Shown here piece after piece: positions 18,764 through 27,318 of a DNA stretch of 64,000 nt. Below the pieces are notes generated by a model. That model was not told the DNA's origin, did no database searches, and saw nothing but the letters and a program-made list of their open reading frames with translations. The first letter of the stretch is position 1. The number at the start of each line of letters is the position of its first letter. The position numbers and the translations under genes are program-made. Origin of the DNA: Oscillospiraceae bacterium (GTDB lineage Bacteria > Bacillota > Clostridia > Oscillospirales > Ruminococcaceae); the NCBI GenBank assembly GCA_028720105.1, contig JAQYLI010000025.1, positions 1-64,000 on the forward strand, in the 5' to 3' direction.

Positions 18764-18803
18764 AAAAATCCTTCCCCCGACACAAACGGGAGAAGGATTT
18801 TTT
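18764..18803. terminator. Bidirectional terminator between helicase and symporter genes
   Basis: The stem AATCCTTC-CCCG / CGGG-GAAGGATT is flanked by A-rich sequence on the left and TTTTTTC on the right. It serves the helicase on the plus strand and the convergent symporter gene on the minus strand. Confidence 0.85.
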
Positions 18804-18817
18804 CATATTAAGTTATT

Positions 18818-20389
18818 TCACTTCATTTCTTTGCCGCATTCCTCAAAAAGCTTGTCCAGATATTCGGTGTCCTTCACCTTGGTAAAGGAGCTTACAAGCG
18901 GAACAACGATAAGACCCACAATCATAGCAATAGCACCTGCATTGATAGGCGAAGCCATATTGAGTTTCAGAGAAGCCGCAGCCTTTGTAGCCTCGGGGAA
19001 AAATCCCAGGCTGAAAATAAACATATGGATAACGGTAATGCCCACGCCCGTAATAAAGCTTGTCCAAACCGCCGCCTTAGTTATCTCCTTTGAGAAAAGA
19101 CCGTACATAAAGGGAGCCAGGAATGCGCCTGCAAGTGCGCCCCAGGAAATGGACATCAGAGTGCTTATGTAGGTGTTGGGGTTAAGAGCGATAACAACGG
19201 AGAGAACCAGGAAAGCGGCAATAAGCACACGCATTGTGAACACCTGCTTCTTGTCGTCCATACCGCCCTTTACCGCAGGCTTGATAAGGTCAATGGTGAG
19301 TGTGGAGCTTGATGTGAGAACAAGAGAAGAAAGAGTGGACATAGAAGCCGAAAGCACCAGCACCACAACGATACCGATAAGTATCTCGGGAAGCGCGTCG
19401 TGAAGCATTGCGGGAACGATAGAGTCAAACTTGAGCTTGCCGTTTGCGCCCCTTTCAATGAATGCCCTGCCCGTCTCGGCAGCCACAGCCTCATCAGCAG
19501 AACCGTACAGTCTGCCGAAGCCGCCCATCAGATATGAACCGCCTGCAACCACCACAGCAAAGAGAGTGGAGATTATAGTTCCCCTCTTGATAGCCTGATC
19601 GTCCTTGATAGCGTAGAACTTCTGCACCATCTGAGGCAGACCCCAGGTTCCGAGAGATGTAAGAATAACAACGCCGATAAGGTTAATGGGGTCGGGACCG
19701 AAAAGTGAGTTAAGTGTATTTTCGGGAACACCCGTATCGGAAATGGCACCAAGCTGCCCGAGAGCCGAGGACAAGCCGCCCTTTTTGGAAATAACGCAGA
19801 ACACAACCGCAGAAATTCCCGCCAGCATAATAATGCCCTGAATAAAGTCGTTGATAGCCGTAGCCTTGTAGCCGCCGAGAATTACGTACACCGCCGTAAG
19901 CACCGCCATACCGATAATGCAGGCGGAATAGGGAATGTTGAACGCCATTCCGAAAAGCCTTGAAAGACCGTTGTACACCGAAGCGGTGTAAGGGATAAGG
20001 AAGATGAAAACGATAATAGCCGAAACGATCTTCAGACCCTTTGAATTATAGCGCTTCTCGAAATATTCGGGCATAGTTGAAGCGCCCATATGCTTTGTCA
20101 TAATACGCGTGCGCCTGCCCAGTATCATCCAGGCAAGCATAGAGCCGATAACAGCATTTCCGATACCTATCCACGCCGCCGAAACGCCGTAACTCCAGCC
20201 GAACTGACCTGCATAGCCGATGAAAACAACCGCAGAAAAATAAGATGTGCCGTATGCGAAAGCGGTTATCCAGCCGCCCACGCTTCTTCCTCCAAGCACG
20301 AAATCCGAAACCGAGGAGGTCTTTTTGTGGCAGTAAACACCTATGCCTATCATAACCGCAAGGTAGACCGCCAAAATAACATATAACAC
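18818..20389 (-). CDS. putP: Sodium:solute symporter, proline (PutP) type
   Basis: This is a sodium-driven importer of the SSS family, most like the proline permease PutP. The 523-residue protein has about 13 hydrophobic helices. It shows the SSS pattern VGGWITAFAYGTSYFSAVVFIG in the first third, GGYKATAINDFIQGIIML near residue 170, and the LSASMSTLSSLVLTSSSTLTIDLI sodium-site helix with paired Ser/Thr near residue 350. It starts with GTG at 20389, with GAAAGGGG about ten bases upstream on the minus strand. It is transcribed alone from the promoter at 20475-20503. Pantothenate or another solute is possible; the family alone does not fix the substrate. Confidence 0.85.
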   Translation of the reverse strand: MLYVILAVYLAVMIGIGVYCHKKTSSVSDFVLGGRSVGGWITAFAYGTSYFSAVVFIGYAGQFGWSYGVSAAWIGIGNAVIGSMLAWMILGRRTRIMTKHMGASTMPEYFEKRYNSKGLKIVSAIIVFIFLIPYTASVYNGLSRLFGMAFNIPYSACIIGMAVLTAVYVILGGYKATAINDFIQGIIMLAGISAVVFCVISKKGGLSSALGQLGAISDTGVPENTLNSLFGPDPINLIGVVILTSLGTWGLPQMVQKFYAIKDDQAIKRGTIISTLFAVVVAGGSYLMGGFGRLYGSADEAVAAETGRAFIERGANGKLKFDSIVPAMLHDALPEILIGIVVVLVLSASMSTLSSLVLTSSSTLTIDLIKPAVKGGMDDKKQVFTMRVLIAAFLVLSVVIALNPNTYISTLMSISWGALAGAFLAPFMYGLFSKEITKAAVWTSFITGVGITVIHMFIFSLGFFPEATKAAASLKLNMASPINAGAIAMIVGLIVVPLVSSFTKVKDTEYLDKLFEECGKEMK

Positions 20390-20474
20390 TTAAAAATACC
20401 CCTTTCAAATTTTAATTCATTTATCGCTTCATCAGATAAAAGCGCATAAGCGTTAAAGCAATAAATTTCATTTA

Positions 20475-20503
20475 ATTATATCAGAAATAGGAAATTTTGT
20501 CAA
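20475..20503 (-). promoter_or_regulatory. Sigma-A promoter of the symporter gene
   Basis: On the minus strand TTGACA (20498-20503) and TATAAT (20475-20480) are 17 bases apart, about 85 bases before the symporter start codon. Confidence 0.85.
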
Positions 20504-20641
20504 TTAGACAATATAATCAATTTTGCCGCTTTACTTTGGCAAAATCAGATAAAAGGTTTAAATGCACGGCAAAATTTATGTGATAAATGCTTAAATTTTT
20601 AGAAAAATATTGTATATTATGCAAAAAGCTGTAAAAAAGAC

Positions 20642-20743
20642 TTGTAATTCAAGGAAAAAAATATTAAAATATAAGGAGTATTATTTTATAACATAGCAGG
20701 GTTTTAAAGCACAGAAAGTTTAAAGCATAAAACCCCTGAATTT
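20642..20743 (+). promoter_or_regulatory. Promoter and leader hairpin before the acyl-CoA synthetase gene
   Basis: TTGTAA (20642-20647) and TAAAAT (20665-20670) with a 17-base spacer form a promoter. In the leader that follows, CAGGGTTTTA (20697-20706) pairs with TAAAACCCCTG (20728-20738), and the stem is followed by AATTTTT. This has the shape of an intrinsic terminator between promoter and gene, so attenuation is possible. I do not recognise a known riboswitch here. Confidence 0.5.
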
Positions 20744-20786
20744 TTCCCGATAAAAGGTGAAAATTCTCGAAAGGTGGAAAAACATA

Positions 20787-22421
20787 ATGCCTATTACAGA
20801 ATTACTTGAAGAAAACGCACGGAAATACGGCAATGACGTATGCCTTGTGGAAATAAATCCTCAGATACAGGAAACCAGACGTATGCTGTGGAAGGATTTT
20901 GACCTTATCCAGCCCACCTCCGACCTCTCCTACCGCCGTGAGATAACCTGGCACGTGTTCAATGAAAAGGCAAACCGTTTCGCCCAGCTTCTCATAAGCC
21001 GAGGAGTGAAAAAGGGGGACAAGGTGGCAATTCTCCTTATGAACTGCCTTGAGTGGCTGCCCATTTACTTCGGCATACTGAAAACAGGCGCACTTGCGGT
21101 ACCTATGAATTTCCGCTACAGCTCCGAGGAGATAAAATACTGTCTCGACCTTGCAGAAGCAGACGTATTAGTTTTCGGTCCCGAGTTTATCGGCAGAGTG
21201 GAGACCATTGCCGAGGATATCAGTAAAAACCGCATACTTTTCTATGTAGGCGGCGACTGCCCCTCCTTTGCCGAGGATTATGACAAGCTTGCTTCAAACT
21301 GTGCCAGCGTATCCCCCGGAATTGCCCTCAGCGATGACGATGACGCGGCAATATACTTCTCCTCGGGAACCACAGGCTTTCCCAAGGCAATACTCCACTC
21401 CCACCGCAGCCTTATGCATTCCTGCGTTGTGGAGCAGAAACATCATCATCAGACCAAGGACGATGTGTTCCTCTGCATACCCCCTCTCTATCATACGGGA
21501 GCGAAAATGCACTGGTTCGGCAGCCTTATTTCGGGCAGCAAGGCAGTGCTGTTAAAGGGAGTAAGCCCCGAAACAATTCTCGATACCGTTTCAAAGGAGA
21601 AATGCACCATCGTGTGGCTCCTTGTACCCTGGGCTTTGGACATTCTCGAAGCCATTGATACGGGCAAGGTAAACCCCGCAGACTACGAGCTTTCTCAATG
21701 GAGACTTATGCACATAGGCGCACAGCCCGTTCCCCAGAGCCTTATCAACCGCTGGAAGCACTATTTCCCCGATCATCAGTATGATACAAATTACGGTCTC
21801 AGCGAGTCCATAGGTCCCGGCTGCGTTCATCTGGGACTTGAGAACATACATAAGGTGGGAGCTATCGGAGTTCCCGGCTACGGCTGGCAGGTAAAGATAA
21901 TCGACGAAAAAGGCAATGAGGTAAAGCAGGGCGAGGTAGGCGAGCTTGCAGTAAAGGGTCCCGGCGTTATGAAATGCTACTACAATAACCCCCAGGCTAC
22001 AGCCGAGGTGCTTCACGACGGCTGGCTGTGGACAGGCGATATGGCAAGGCAGGACGAGGACGGCTTCTACTTCCTTGTTGACCGCAAAAAGGACGTGGTA
22101 ATAAGCGGCGGTGAAAATCTCTATCCCGTTGAGATAGAGAATTTTATGAGCAGGTTCGATAAAATAAAGGACGTTGCGGTCATAGGACTCCCCGACAAGC
22201 GACTGGGCGAGATAGCTGCGGCTATTGTGGAGCTTAAGGACGGCGCAGAATGTACCGAAGAGGAGATAAACGAGTTCTGTCTCGGTATGCCAAGATACAA
22301 GCGCCCCAAGAAGATAATCTTTGCCCCCGTTCCCCGAAACGCCACAGGAAAGATAGAAAAGCCCAAACTCAGAAAAATGTACTGCGGCGACAATATGATC
22401 GAAAAGGAAAATCAGAGCTGA
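20787..22421 (+). CDS. AMP-forming acyl-CoA synthetase / ligase
   Basis: This ANL-superfamily enzyme activates a carboxylic acid with ATP and joins it to CoA. It contains the phosphate loop (IYFSSGTTGFPKAILHSH), the adenine-binding YGLSESIG segment, the hinge region (WLWTGDMARQDEDGFYFLVDRKKDVVISGGENLYPVEIE) and the C-terminal catalytic Lys segment (NATGKIEKPKLRK). I start at the ATG at 20787, behind GAAAGGTGG (544 residues); an earlier in-frame ATG at 20757 overlaps that site. It is monocistronic with a clear terminator. The acid is not evident; crotonobetaine/carnitine-, fatty- or aromatic-acid ligases share these motifs. Confidence 0.88.
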   Translation: MPITELLEENARKYGNDVCLVEINPQIQETRRMLWKDFDLIQPTSDLSYRREITWHVFNEKANRFAQLLISRGVKKGDKVAILLMNCLEWLPIYFGILKTGALAVPMNFRYSSEEIKYCLDLAEADVLVFGPEFIGRVETIAEDISKNRILFYVGGDCPSFAEDYDKLASNCASVSPGIALSDDDDAAIYFSSGTTGFPKAILHSHRSLMHSCVVEQKHHHQTKDDVFLCIPPLYHTGAKMHWFGSLISGSKAVLLKGVSPETILDTVSKEKCTIVWLLVPWALDILEAIDTGKVNPADYELSQWRLMHIGAQPVPQSLINRWKHYFPDHQYDTNYGLSESIGPGCVHLGLENIHKVGAIGVPGYGWQVKIIDEKGNEVKQGEVGELAVKGPGVMKCYYNNPQATAEVLHDGWLWTGDMARQDEDGFYFLVDRKKDVVISGGENLYPVEIENFMSRFDKIKDVAVIGLPDKRLGEIAAAIVELKDGAECTEEEINEFCLGMPRYKRPKKIIFAPVPRNATGKIEKPKLRKMYCGDNMIEKENQS

Positions 22422-22429
22422 TAAATTTA

Positions 22430-22466
22430 TAGGGTCTGCCCCGCTGATATGGGACAGACCCTTTTT
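22430..22466 (+). terminator. Terminator of the acyl-CoA synthetase gene
   Basis: The stem GGGTCTG-CCC / GGG-CAGACCC with an 8-base loop is followed by five T residues, shortly after the stop codon. The convergent hisA-like gene ends 25 bases further on. Confidence 0.9.
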
Positions 22467-22490
22467 ATATTTTTTATTCCACGAATAAAA

Positions 22491-23261
22491 TCACTTCATT
22501 TCAGCAATTTTCTCAAACTCCAGCTTTCCGCCGAAAATGTCAAGAGCGCTGCCCACCGTAAAATCCACATTGCCCCTGCCAAGGCTCCGAAGCAGCTCAA
22601 TGTCATCATATGAGCCGATACCGCCTGCATAGGTGGAAACAATGCCCTCCATATTTCCCAGAAGAGAAGCAATACCCTGCTCAATGCCCTTCTGTTTGCC
22701 CTCAGCGTCCACAGCGTGAATGAGAAATTCATCGCAGCAGCCCCGAAGCATACGGATATTTTCCTCCGTGACCTCCATATCTGTAAACTTCTGCCACCTG
22801 TCGGTGACGATGAAATATTTTCCGTACCTTTTGCGGCAGGAGAGATCGAGAACAATATGCTCCGCTCCCACCGCTCTTTTCAGCCGCTCAAGCCTTTCAA
22901 AGCTGATACTGCCGTCCTTAAAAACATAAGACGTGACAATAACGTGGGAAGCCCCCTTTTCAAGGTACTCCGAAGCGTTTTCGGCGTTTACTCCTCCGCC
23001 TATCTGAAGTCCTCCCGGAAAGGCTTTCAGCGCCGCAAAAGCCTGCCTGCGGTCAGCCTCATAATACTCCGAGCCTGCGGGGTTAAGGATAATGACGTGT
23101 CCCCCGAAAAGCCCCCTGCTTTTGTAAAGCTCAGCGTAAAATTCCCCGCCAAGCTCCGAGACGAAATTCTCCGCTGCGAAGGAATTTTTATCCGCCAGAC
23201 TGCCACCCACTATCTGCTTGACGCACCCGTTATGAATGTCAATGCAAGGTCTGAATTTCAT
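22491..23261 (-). CDS. hisA: ProFAR isomerase HisA, eukaryotic (His6-like) type
   Basis: HisA catalyses the isomerisation of ProFAR to PRFAR in histidine synthesis on a TIM barrel. This 256-residue protein has the eukaryotic-type signature: RPCIDIHNGCVKQIVGGSL at the N-terminus, GGHVIILNPAG, LQIGGGVNAENA, GASHVIVTSYVF, VLDLSCRK, DEFLIHAVDAEGK and VDFTVGSALDIFGG. I recall yeast His6 having near-identical stretches in the same order. Ordinary bacterial HisA differs in these places. The two catalytic Asp residues (D8 in CIDIHNG and the Asp in HAVDAEG) are present. It follows the HD-hydrolase gene by 20 bases in one operon; no other his gene is nearby. Confidence 0.9.
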   Translation of the reverse strand: MKFRPCIDIHNGCVKQIVGGSLADKNSFAAENFVSELGGEFYAELYKSRGLFGGHVIILNPAGSEYYEADRRQAFAALKAFPGGLQIGGGVNAENASEYLEKGASHVIVTSYVFKDGSISFERLERLKRAVGAEHIVLDLSCRKRYGKYFIVTDRWQKFTDMEVTEENIRMLRGCCDEFLIHAVDAEGKQKGIEQGIASLLGNMEGIVSTYAGGIGSYDDIELLRSLGRGNVDFTVGSALDIFGGKLEFEKIAEMK

Positions 23262-23281
23262 AAGTAAAATATCCTTTCAAA

Positions 23282-23926
23282 TTATTCGTCCCTCAGAAAG
23301 CCCTTGCCCAGAGCGTCCTGCAGTACCTGCTCCATATATTCCCACAGCTTTTCCGAACCGAGAGAGATGTGCCTGTTCCTTTCGTACACCTGCCCGTAGG
23401 AAACGCCGTGCTCCTGCCAGCTCACTCCGTTTTTTGAGTAGTTTAAAAGCATAGGCTGCATTCTGTCAAGAGCCGCCGCAAAACGGGATTCTGCGGTGTC
23501 CATATTCTCAAATTCCTCCCACAAAGCGCGGTATTCCCTTTCCTGATCCTCGGGCAGAATACCGAAAAGCCGCTCAGCCGCACGCTCTTCCCTATCCCGC
23601 TTTGTCTTATAGCCCTCTTTGTCATAGCAGTAGGTGTCGCCTGCGTCTATCTCCACAATGTCGTGGATAATCACCATTTTCATCACACGAAGAAGGTCAA
23701 CGGGAATGTTTGAATGCTCAGCAAGTGTCATTGCAAAAAGCGCAAGATGAAAGGAATGCTCCGCATCATTCTCCCTGCGCCTGTGAACGCAGTCATCTCC
23801 CTCAAAATCGCGCATAGACTCAGAGCGCTTCTCGTCCTTGATGATATATGTCTGCCTGTAAAGGCTTTTCATTTTGTCCGCTTCAAGAAGAAACTCTATC
23901 TGCTTTTTCAGTCTTTCCGATATCAT
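23282..23926 (-). CDS. HD-domain hydrolase (YfbR / HD_3-like 5'-nucleotidase)
   Basis: This is a metal-dependent HD phosphohydrolase. The metal ligands are seen as the H-x-R...E-x-D-A-E-H-S-F-H stretch (HRRRENDAEHSFHLAL, near residue 49) and HDIVEIDAGD (near residue 89), the arrangement found in YfbR-like 5'-deoxynucleotidases. 214 residues. The gene has its own promoter at 23956-23985 and is followed by the eukaryotic-type hisA with a short gap, so the two are probably cotranscribed. A nucleotide or nucleotide-like substrate is inferred from the family; the pairing with HisA hints at handling of a phosphoribosyl compound but does not prove it. Confidence 0.82.
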   Translation of the reverse strand: MISERLKKQIEFLLEADKMKSLYRQTYIIKDEKRSESMRDFEGDDCVHRRRENDAEHSFHLALFAMTLAEHSNIPVDLLRVMKMVIIHDIVEIDAGDTYCYDKEGYKTKRDREERAAERLFGILPEDQEREYRALWEEFENMDTAESRFAAALDRMQPMLLNYSKNGVSWQEHGVSYGQVYERNRHISLGSEKLWEYMEQVLQDALGKGFLRDE

Positions 23927-23955
23927 TATGACCGCCCCTTTTCATTATTACTTTT

Positions 23956-23985
23956 ATTATACAACTCCGCAGGCGGTCTTGTCAA
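23956..23985 (-). promoter_or_regulatory. Sigma-A promoter of the HD hydrolase-hisA operon
   Basis: On the minus strand TTGACA (23980-23985) and TATAAT (23956-23961) are 18 bases apart, 30 bases before the hydrolase start. Confidence 0.82.
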
Positions 23986-24017
23986 CACCGGTTTTCGTGA
24001 AAGAGCGGCATATGCAA

Positions 24018-24039
24018 AAAAACCCGAGGAAAATTCCCC
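24018..24039 (-). terminator. Terminator of the sipL-spoIVA operon
   Basis: The stem CCCGGGGAA / TTCCTCGGG followed on the minus strand by seven T residues lies 11 bases past the spoIVA stop codon. Confidence 0.88.
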
Positions 24040-24049
24040 GGGCAGATTA

Positions 24050-25528
24050 TTAAAGGATAAAGCAGATAAGCCCTCCGCAGCCCTCGTTGATTATCCGTTC
24101 AAGGGTCTCCTGAAGCTTAAGCCGCGCGTCCACGGGCATACGGTAAAGCTTGTTGTGAAGTCCCTCGTTCACAAGCTCGTGGAGAGATTTTCCGAAAATG
24201 TTCGACTCCCATATTTTTCCGGGATTTTCCTCGAAATCACGTAGAAGATACATTACAAGCTCCTCGGATTGCTTTTCGCTGCCCACTATGGGGCTTACCT
24301 CCGTGATGATATCCGCTTTCATCATATGGATAGAGGGTGCGGACGCCTTGAGCTTAACGCCGTATTTTCCGCCCTGACGGACTATCTCGGGCTCCTCAAG
24401 GGTAAGCTCGTCAATGGTGGGCATTACAATGCCGTAGCCAGTTGCCTCAACCTCTTTGAGGGCATTTTCTATCTTCTCGTACTTCTTTCTGATATCCGTG
24501 AGATTTTTCAGCAGAGGAAGAAGATCGCTTTCGCTGTTTATCTCAATGCCCGTTGTTTCCCCAAGAATACGGTAGAAAAGCTCGCTTTTCAGCGTTACCG
24601 AAATATCGGCGCTGCCCTTGCCAAGGTCAATGGTTCGGATATCCGAATAGGTTATGTCCTCGCAGTCACGCAGGCGTTTTACTACATTCTGAGCGTCTCT
24701 TACGGTCTTAACGTCTTTTGCAGCTTCACGAACCGAGTCGAATATCTCCGTCCTCAGCCAGTGACCCTTTCCCAGCCCCGTTATCCATCTGGGCATTGAG
24801 ATGTTTATCTCCTTGACGGGAAAGCTGAAAAGCACCTGCCTTAAAATATTGTCGATATCATCGCCGTTCAGCTCAAGGCAGTTAACGGGGATAACGGGTG
24901 TGCCGTACTTTTCCTCCAGCTCTGCGCTCATCTGAACAGCCTTGCCGCTTTTGGGGTCGGTGCAGTTGAGAAGCACAACAAAGGGCTTGTTTATGGCTTT
25001 AAGCTCCCCTATGACTCTCTGCTCCGACTCCTCATATTCGCTTCTGGGGATATCCGAAATGCTGCCGTCGGTGGTTATCACAAGACCGATGGTGCTGTGC
25101 TCGGTGATGACCTTGCGTGTGCCCACCTCGGCTGCCATATTGAAGGGAACTTCCTCGGAAAACCAGGGGGTCATCACCATTCGAGGCGCTTCGTTCTCGA
25201 TATATCCGATGGAGCTGGGAACGATATAGCCCACGCAGTCGATAAGGCGGACATTAAACCGCGCGTTCTCCCCCACGACTATCTCCACAGCCTCCTCGGG
25301 GATAAATTTCGGCTCGGTGGTCATAATGGTCTTGCCTGCCGCAGATTGTGGCAGCTCGTCAACAGCCCGCTCCCGCCTGAAATCGCTTTCGATATTGGGG
25401 ATTACAAGCTGCTCCATAAAACGCTTGATAAAGGTGGATTTTCCCGTGCGGACGGGGCCTACTATGCCTATGTAGATATCGCCGTTCGTGCGCTTGGCGA
25501 TATCGGTGTAAATGTCATTTTTAACCAT
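24050..25528 (-). CDS. spoIVA: Stage IV sporulation protein A (coat morphogenetic ATPase)
   Basis: SpoIVA polymerises with ATP hydrolysis on the forespore surface to form the basement layer of the spore coat. The 492-residue protein starts MVKNDIYTDIAKRTNGDIYI, has a Walker A motif at residues 24-32 (GPVRTGKST), and ends with the family's short hydrophobic tail (GGLICFIL). This length and both ends match SpoIVA closely. It lies directly downstream of a SipL-like gene, its known partner in clostridia, with a gap of about 20 bases. Expression is expected from a mother-cell sigma factor; I could not identify the promoter with confidence. Confidence 0.97.
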   Translation of the reverse strand: MVKNDIYTDIAKRTNGDIYIGIVGPVRTGKSTFIKRFMEQLVIPNIESDFRRERAVDELPQSAAGKTIMTTEPKFIPEEAVEIVVGENARFNVRLIDCVGYIVPSSIGYIENEAPRMVMTPWFSEEVPFNMAAEVGTRKVITEHSTIGLVITTDGSISDIPRSEYEESEQRVIGELKAINKPFVVLLNCTDPKSGKAVQMSAELEEKYGTPVIPVNCLELNGDDIDNILRQVLFSFPVKEINISMPRWITGLGKGHWLRTEIFDSVREAAKDVKTVRDAQNVVKRLRDCEDITYSDIRTIDLGKGSADISVTLKSELFYRILGETTGIEINSESDLLPLLKNLTDIRKKYEKIENALKEVEATGYGIVMPTIDELTLEEPEIVRQGGKYGVKLKASAPSIHMMKADIITEVSPIVGSEKQSEELVMYLLRDFEENPGKIWESNIFGKSLHELVNEGLHNKLYRMPVDARLKLQETLERIINEGCGGLICFIL

Positions 25529-25549
25529 AACGGCAAGTTCCTTTCTCTA

Positions 25550-27103
25550 TTATGCTACGGGGATAAGGAGCATTTTCGCTTCTTTAACGATGTCCCCGTC
25601 AAGCTCGTTTTCCTCGATTATACGAAGCATTGAAGCGCCGTACCGCTTGGCAACGTTCCAAAGCTCCTCGCCGCTTTCGGCAAAATACAGCCGCAGGGCA
25701 TAGTCTCCGCTCTGCTCTCTGGGAACGGTCTCGTCAACGGATATGTCGGTAATGGCTTCCGTAAGGATATGGTCGGTGAGCCAGCCTCTTACGGCTATCT
25801 CCGCCTTGACCTCGGCGGTATTGTCGGCGGTAATGGTATATGTGCAGGAGGTAACGGGGAATGTCACACGTATATCCGCGTCGGGGCTTATATCCCGCAT
25901 ATCCGAGGATATCTCCTCTTCAACGGGGACATCTGTCTCGCAGATAACAAAATCTCCGCTTTCCGTCTGACCCATTACCGTTAATGTAACGTTTCCTTCG
26001 GCGGTGAGCTTTCCGTCAATTACCGAAAGTCTCAGTCCCGAGGAGCTGCACCACACGTCATAGACCGAAGAAATGGGGCTGTCCTTGTTTTCGCATATAC
26101 TCCTTACGGAAAAGCCGGTGTCCAGAGGTGAGGGAGCCTTTTCGCACCTTACCTGCACTGCGGTATGAGATGATGCATAAGACGTCGAATACTCGTCGCA
26201 GGCAAGCTCATACTCCGCCATTTTCACCGCATAGCAGTCGATAAGGAGCAGCACCTCGCATTCAAGCTGCCTTGAATTTCCGTCTCCCTCGGAACGGGGC
26301 GTTAATGTGCAGGAGACCACAGAGGAGTTTATAAAGCACTGATGATCGTCGTCAAGCCCCTCCAGCTCCACAAGCTGGGAAAAGGGCAGGGAAAACTGCA
26401 TTGACGTTACGGGGTTCTCACTGTCCTCGCCGTGAGACGTGTAGACTACGGAAATTTTCAGCTCGCCCTTTGCCGCCGCCTTTCCTGCGATTATCTTCTT
26501 GTCTGCCGAAACTATCTCCGCCGATGCTCTGAGAATTGTGCCAATGGGAGGAGCGGTCTCCGAAAGGGTGAAATCGTCCGAGACCACCGCCCTTTTCTGC
26601 GCCTTTATGACCTGTGAGGGACACATACAGCTTCGCTTACGCAGCTGGATATTTTCCCCGAAGGCTTCGCTCACTGCCTCGGTGACGGTCTCCCCCATCA
26701 CGCAGATATTAACCGTAACAGCACCCCTTACATCTATCCTTCGCCTGTTCACCGCACGACAGTTTATGTGGTCGGGAGAAGCGTTGATGTAAACGGAAGC
26801 CTGCTCTGCGGGGCGGTCGAGGTTTACGGTGCGGCTGTAAACAAGCTTCTGCTCCACCGCTTCTGGAGATGCGCTGCCCTCGGAGCAGTATATCACCCTA
26901 AGACATACGGTAAGCTCGTAATTTACCCTGTCGCCGTTTACGGCGCAGGCGGTTATTTCAGGCTCGGCGCAGCACTTGATAATTCTGAATATCTCGGGGT
27001 AATAATCGGGCAGAACATAATCAAGCTCCACAGACTGCTCCTGGGTGCTGCTGCATATTTTTTCGCAGGCTCTCACAGCCTCTTTGTTGACTTTTAAATT
27101 CAT
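25550..27103 (-). CDS. sipL: SipL-like spore coat protein (SPOCS/DUF3794 domains, C-terminal LysM)
   Basis: SipL binds SpoIVA through its LysM domain and is needed for coat attachment in Clostridioides difficile. This protein is about 517 residues. It has repeated DUF3794/SPOCS-type beta domains (for example around residues 30-160, 175-300 and 340-450) and a C-terminal LysM-like segment (LYFAESGEELWNVAKRYGAS ... AKMLLIPVA). I use the ATG at 27103, nine bases after AAAGG; the ATG at 27112 touches that site. It stands immediately before spoIVA in one operon, which supports SipL over a generic DUF3794 protein. The region just upstream showed no sigma-A promoter, consistent with sporulation-specific control. 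Confidence 0.88.
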   Translation of the reverse strand: MNLKVNKEAVRACEKICSSTQEQSVELDYVLPDYYPEIFRIIKCCAEPEITACAVNGDRVNYELTVCLRVIYCSEGSASPEAVEQKLVYSRTVNLDRPAEQASVYINASPDHINCRAVNRRRIDVRGAVTVNICVMGETVTEAVSEAFGENIQLRKRSCMCPSQVIKAQKRAVVSDDFTLSETAPPIGTILRASAEIVSADKKIIAGKAAAKGELKISVVYTSHGEDSENPVTSMQFSLPFSQLVELEGLDDDHQCFINSSVVSCTLTPRSEGDGNSRQLECEVLLLIDCYAVKMAEYELACDEYSTSYASSHTAVQVRCEKAPSPLDTGFSVRSICENKDSPISSVYDVWCSSSGLRLSVIDGKLTAEGNVTLTVMGQTESGDFVICETDVPVEEEISSDMRDISPDADIRVTFPVTSCTYTITADNTAEVKAEIAVRGWLTDHILTEAITDISVDETVPREQSGDYALRLYFAESGEELWNVAKRYGASMLRIIEENELDGDIVKEAKMLLIPVA

Positions 27104-27240
27104 ATGAACCATCCTTTCATTCAGCCGTCATATGGGGCGGCATATTACGATTTGTCCTCCCCACAATATATTCCGTGCCGAAAGGATTTATTACAGTGAG
27201 AGTTTATAAAAAACAGATATTTTTTCGAGTCTGTAAACGA

Positions 27241-27269
27241 TTGACATTTGTGAAATATTATGGTATAAT
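27241..27269 (+). promoter_or_regulatory. Sigma-A promoter of the GH74 gene
   Basis: TTGACA (27241-27246) and TATAAT (27264-27269), spacer 17, 50 bases before the GH74 start codon. Confidence 0.88.
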
Positions 27270-27318
27270 ATGCAAAAGCGCTAAACTGCATTTCAGCTAA
27301 AACGAAAGGATGAATTAA

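Noticed and set aside
27104-27240. A sporulation (sigma-E) promoter before sipL
   Set aside because: Partial matches exist but none has both boxes at proper spacing; not strong enough to annotate.
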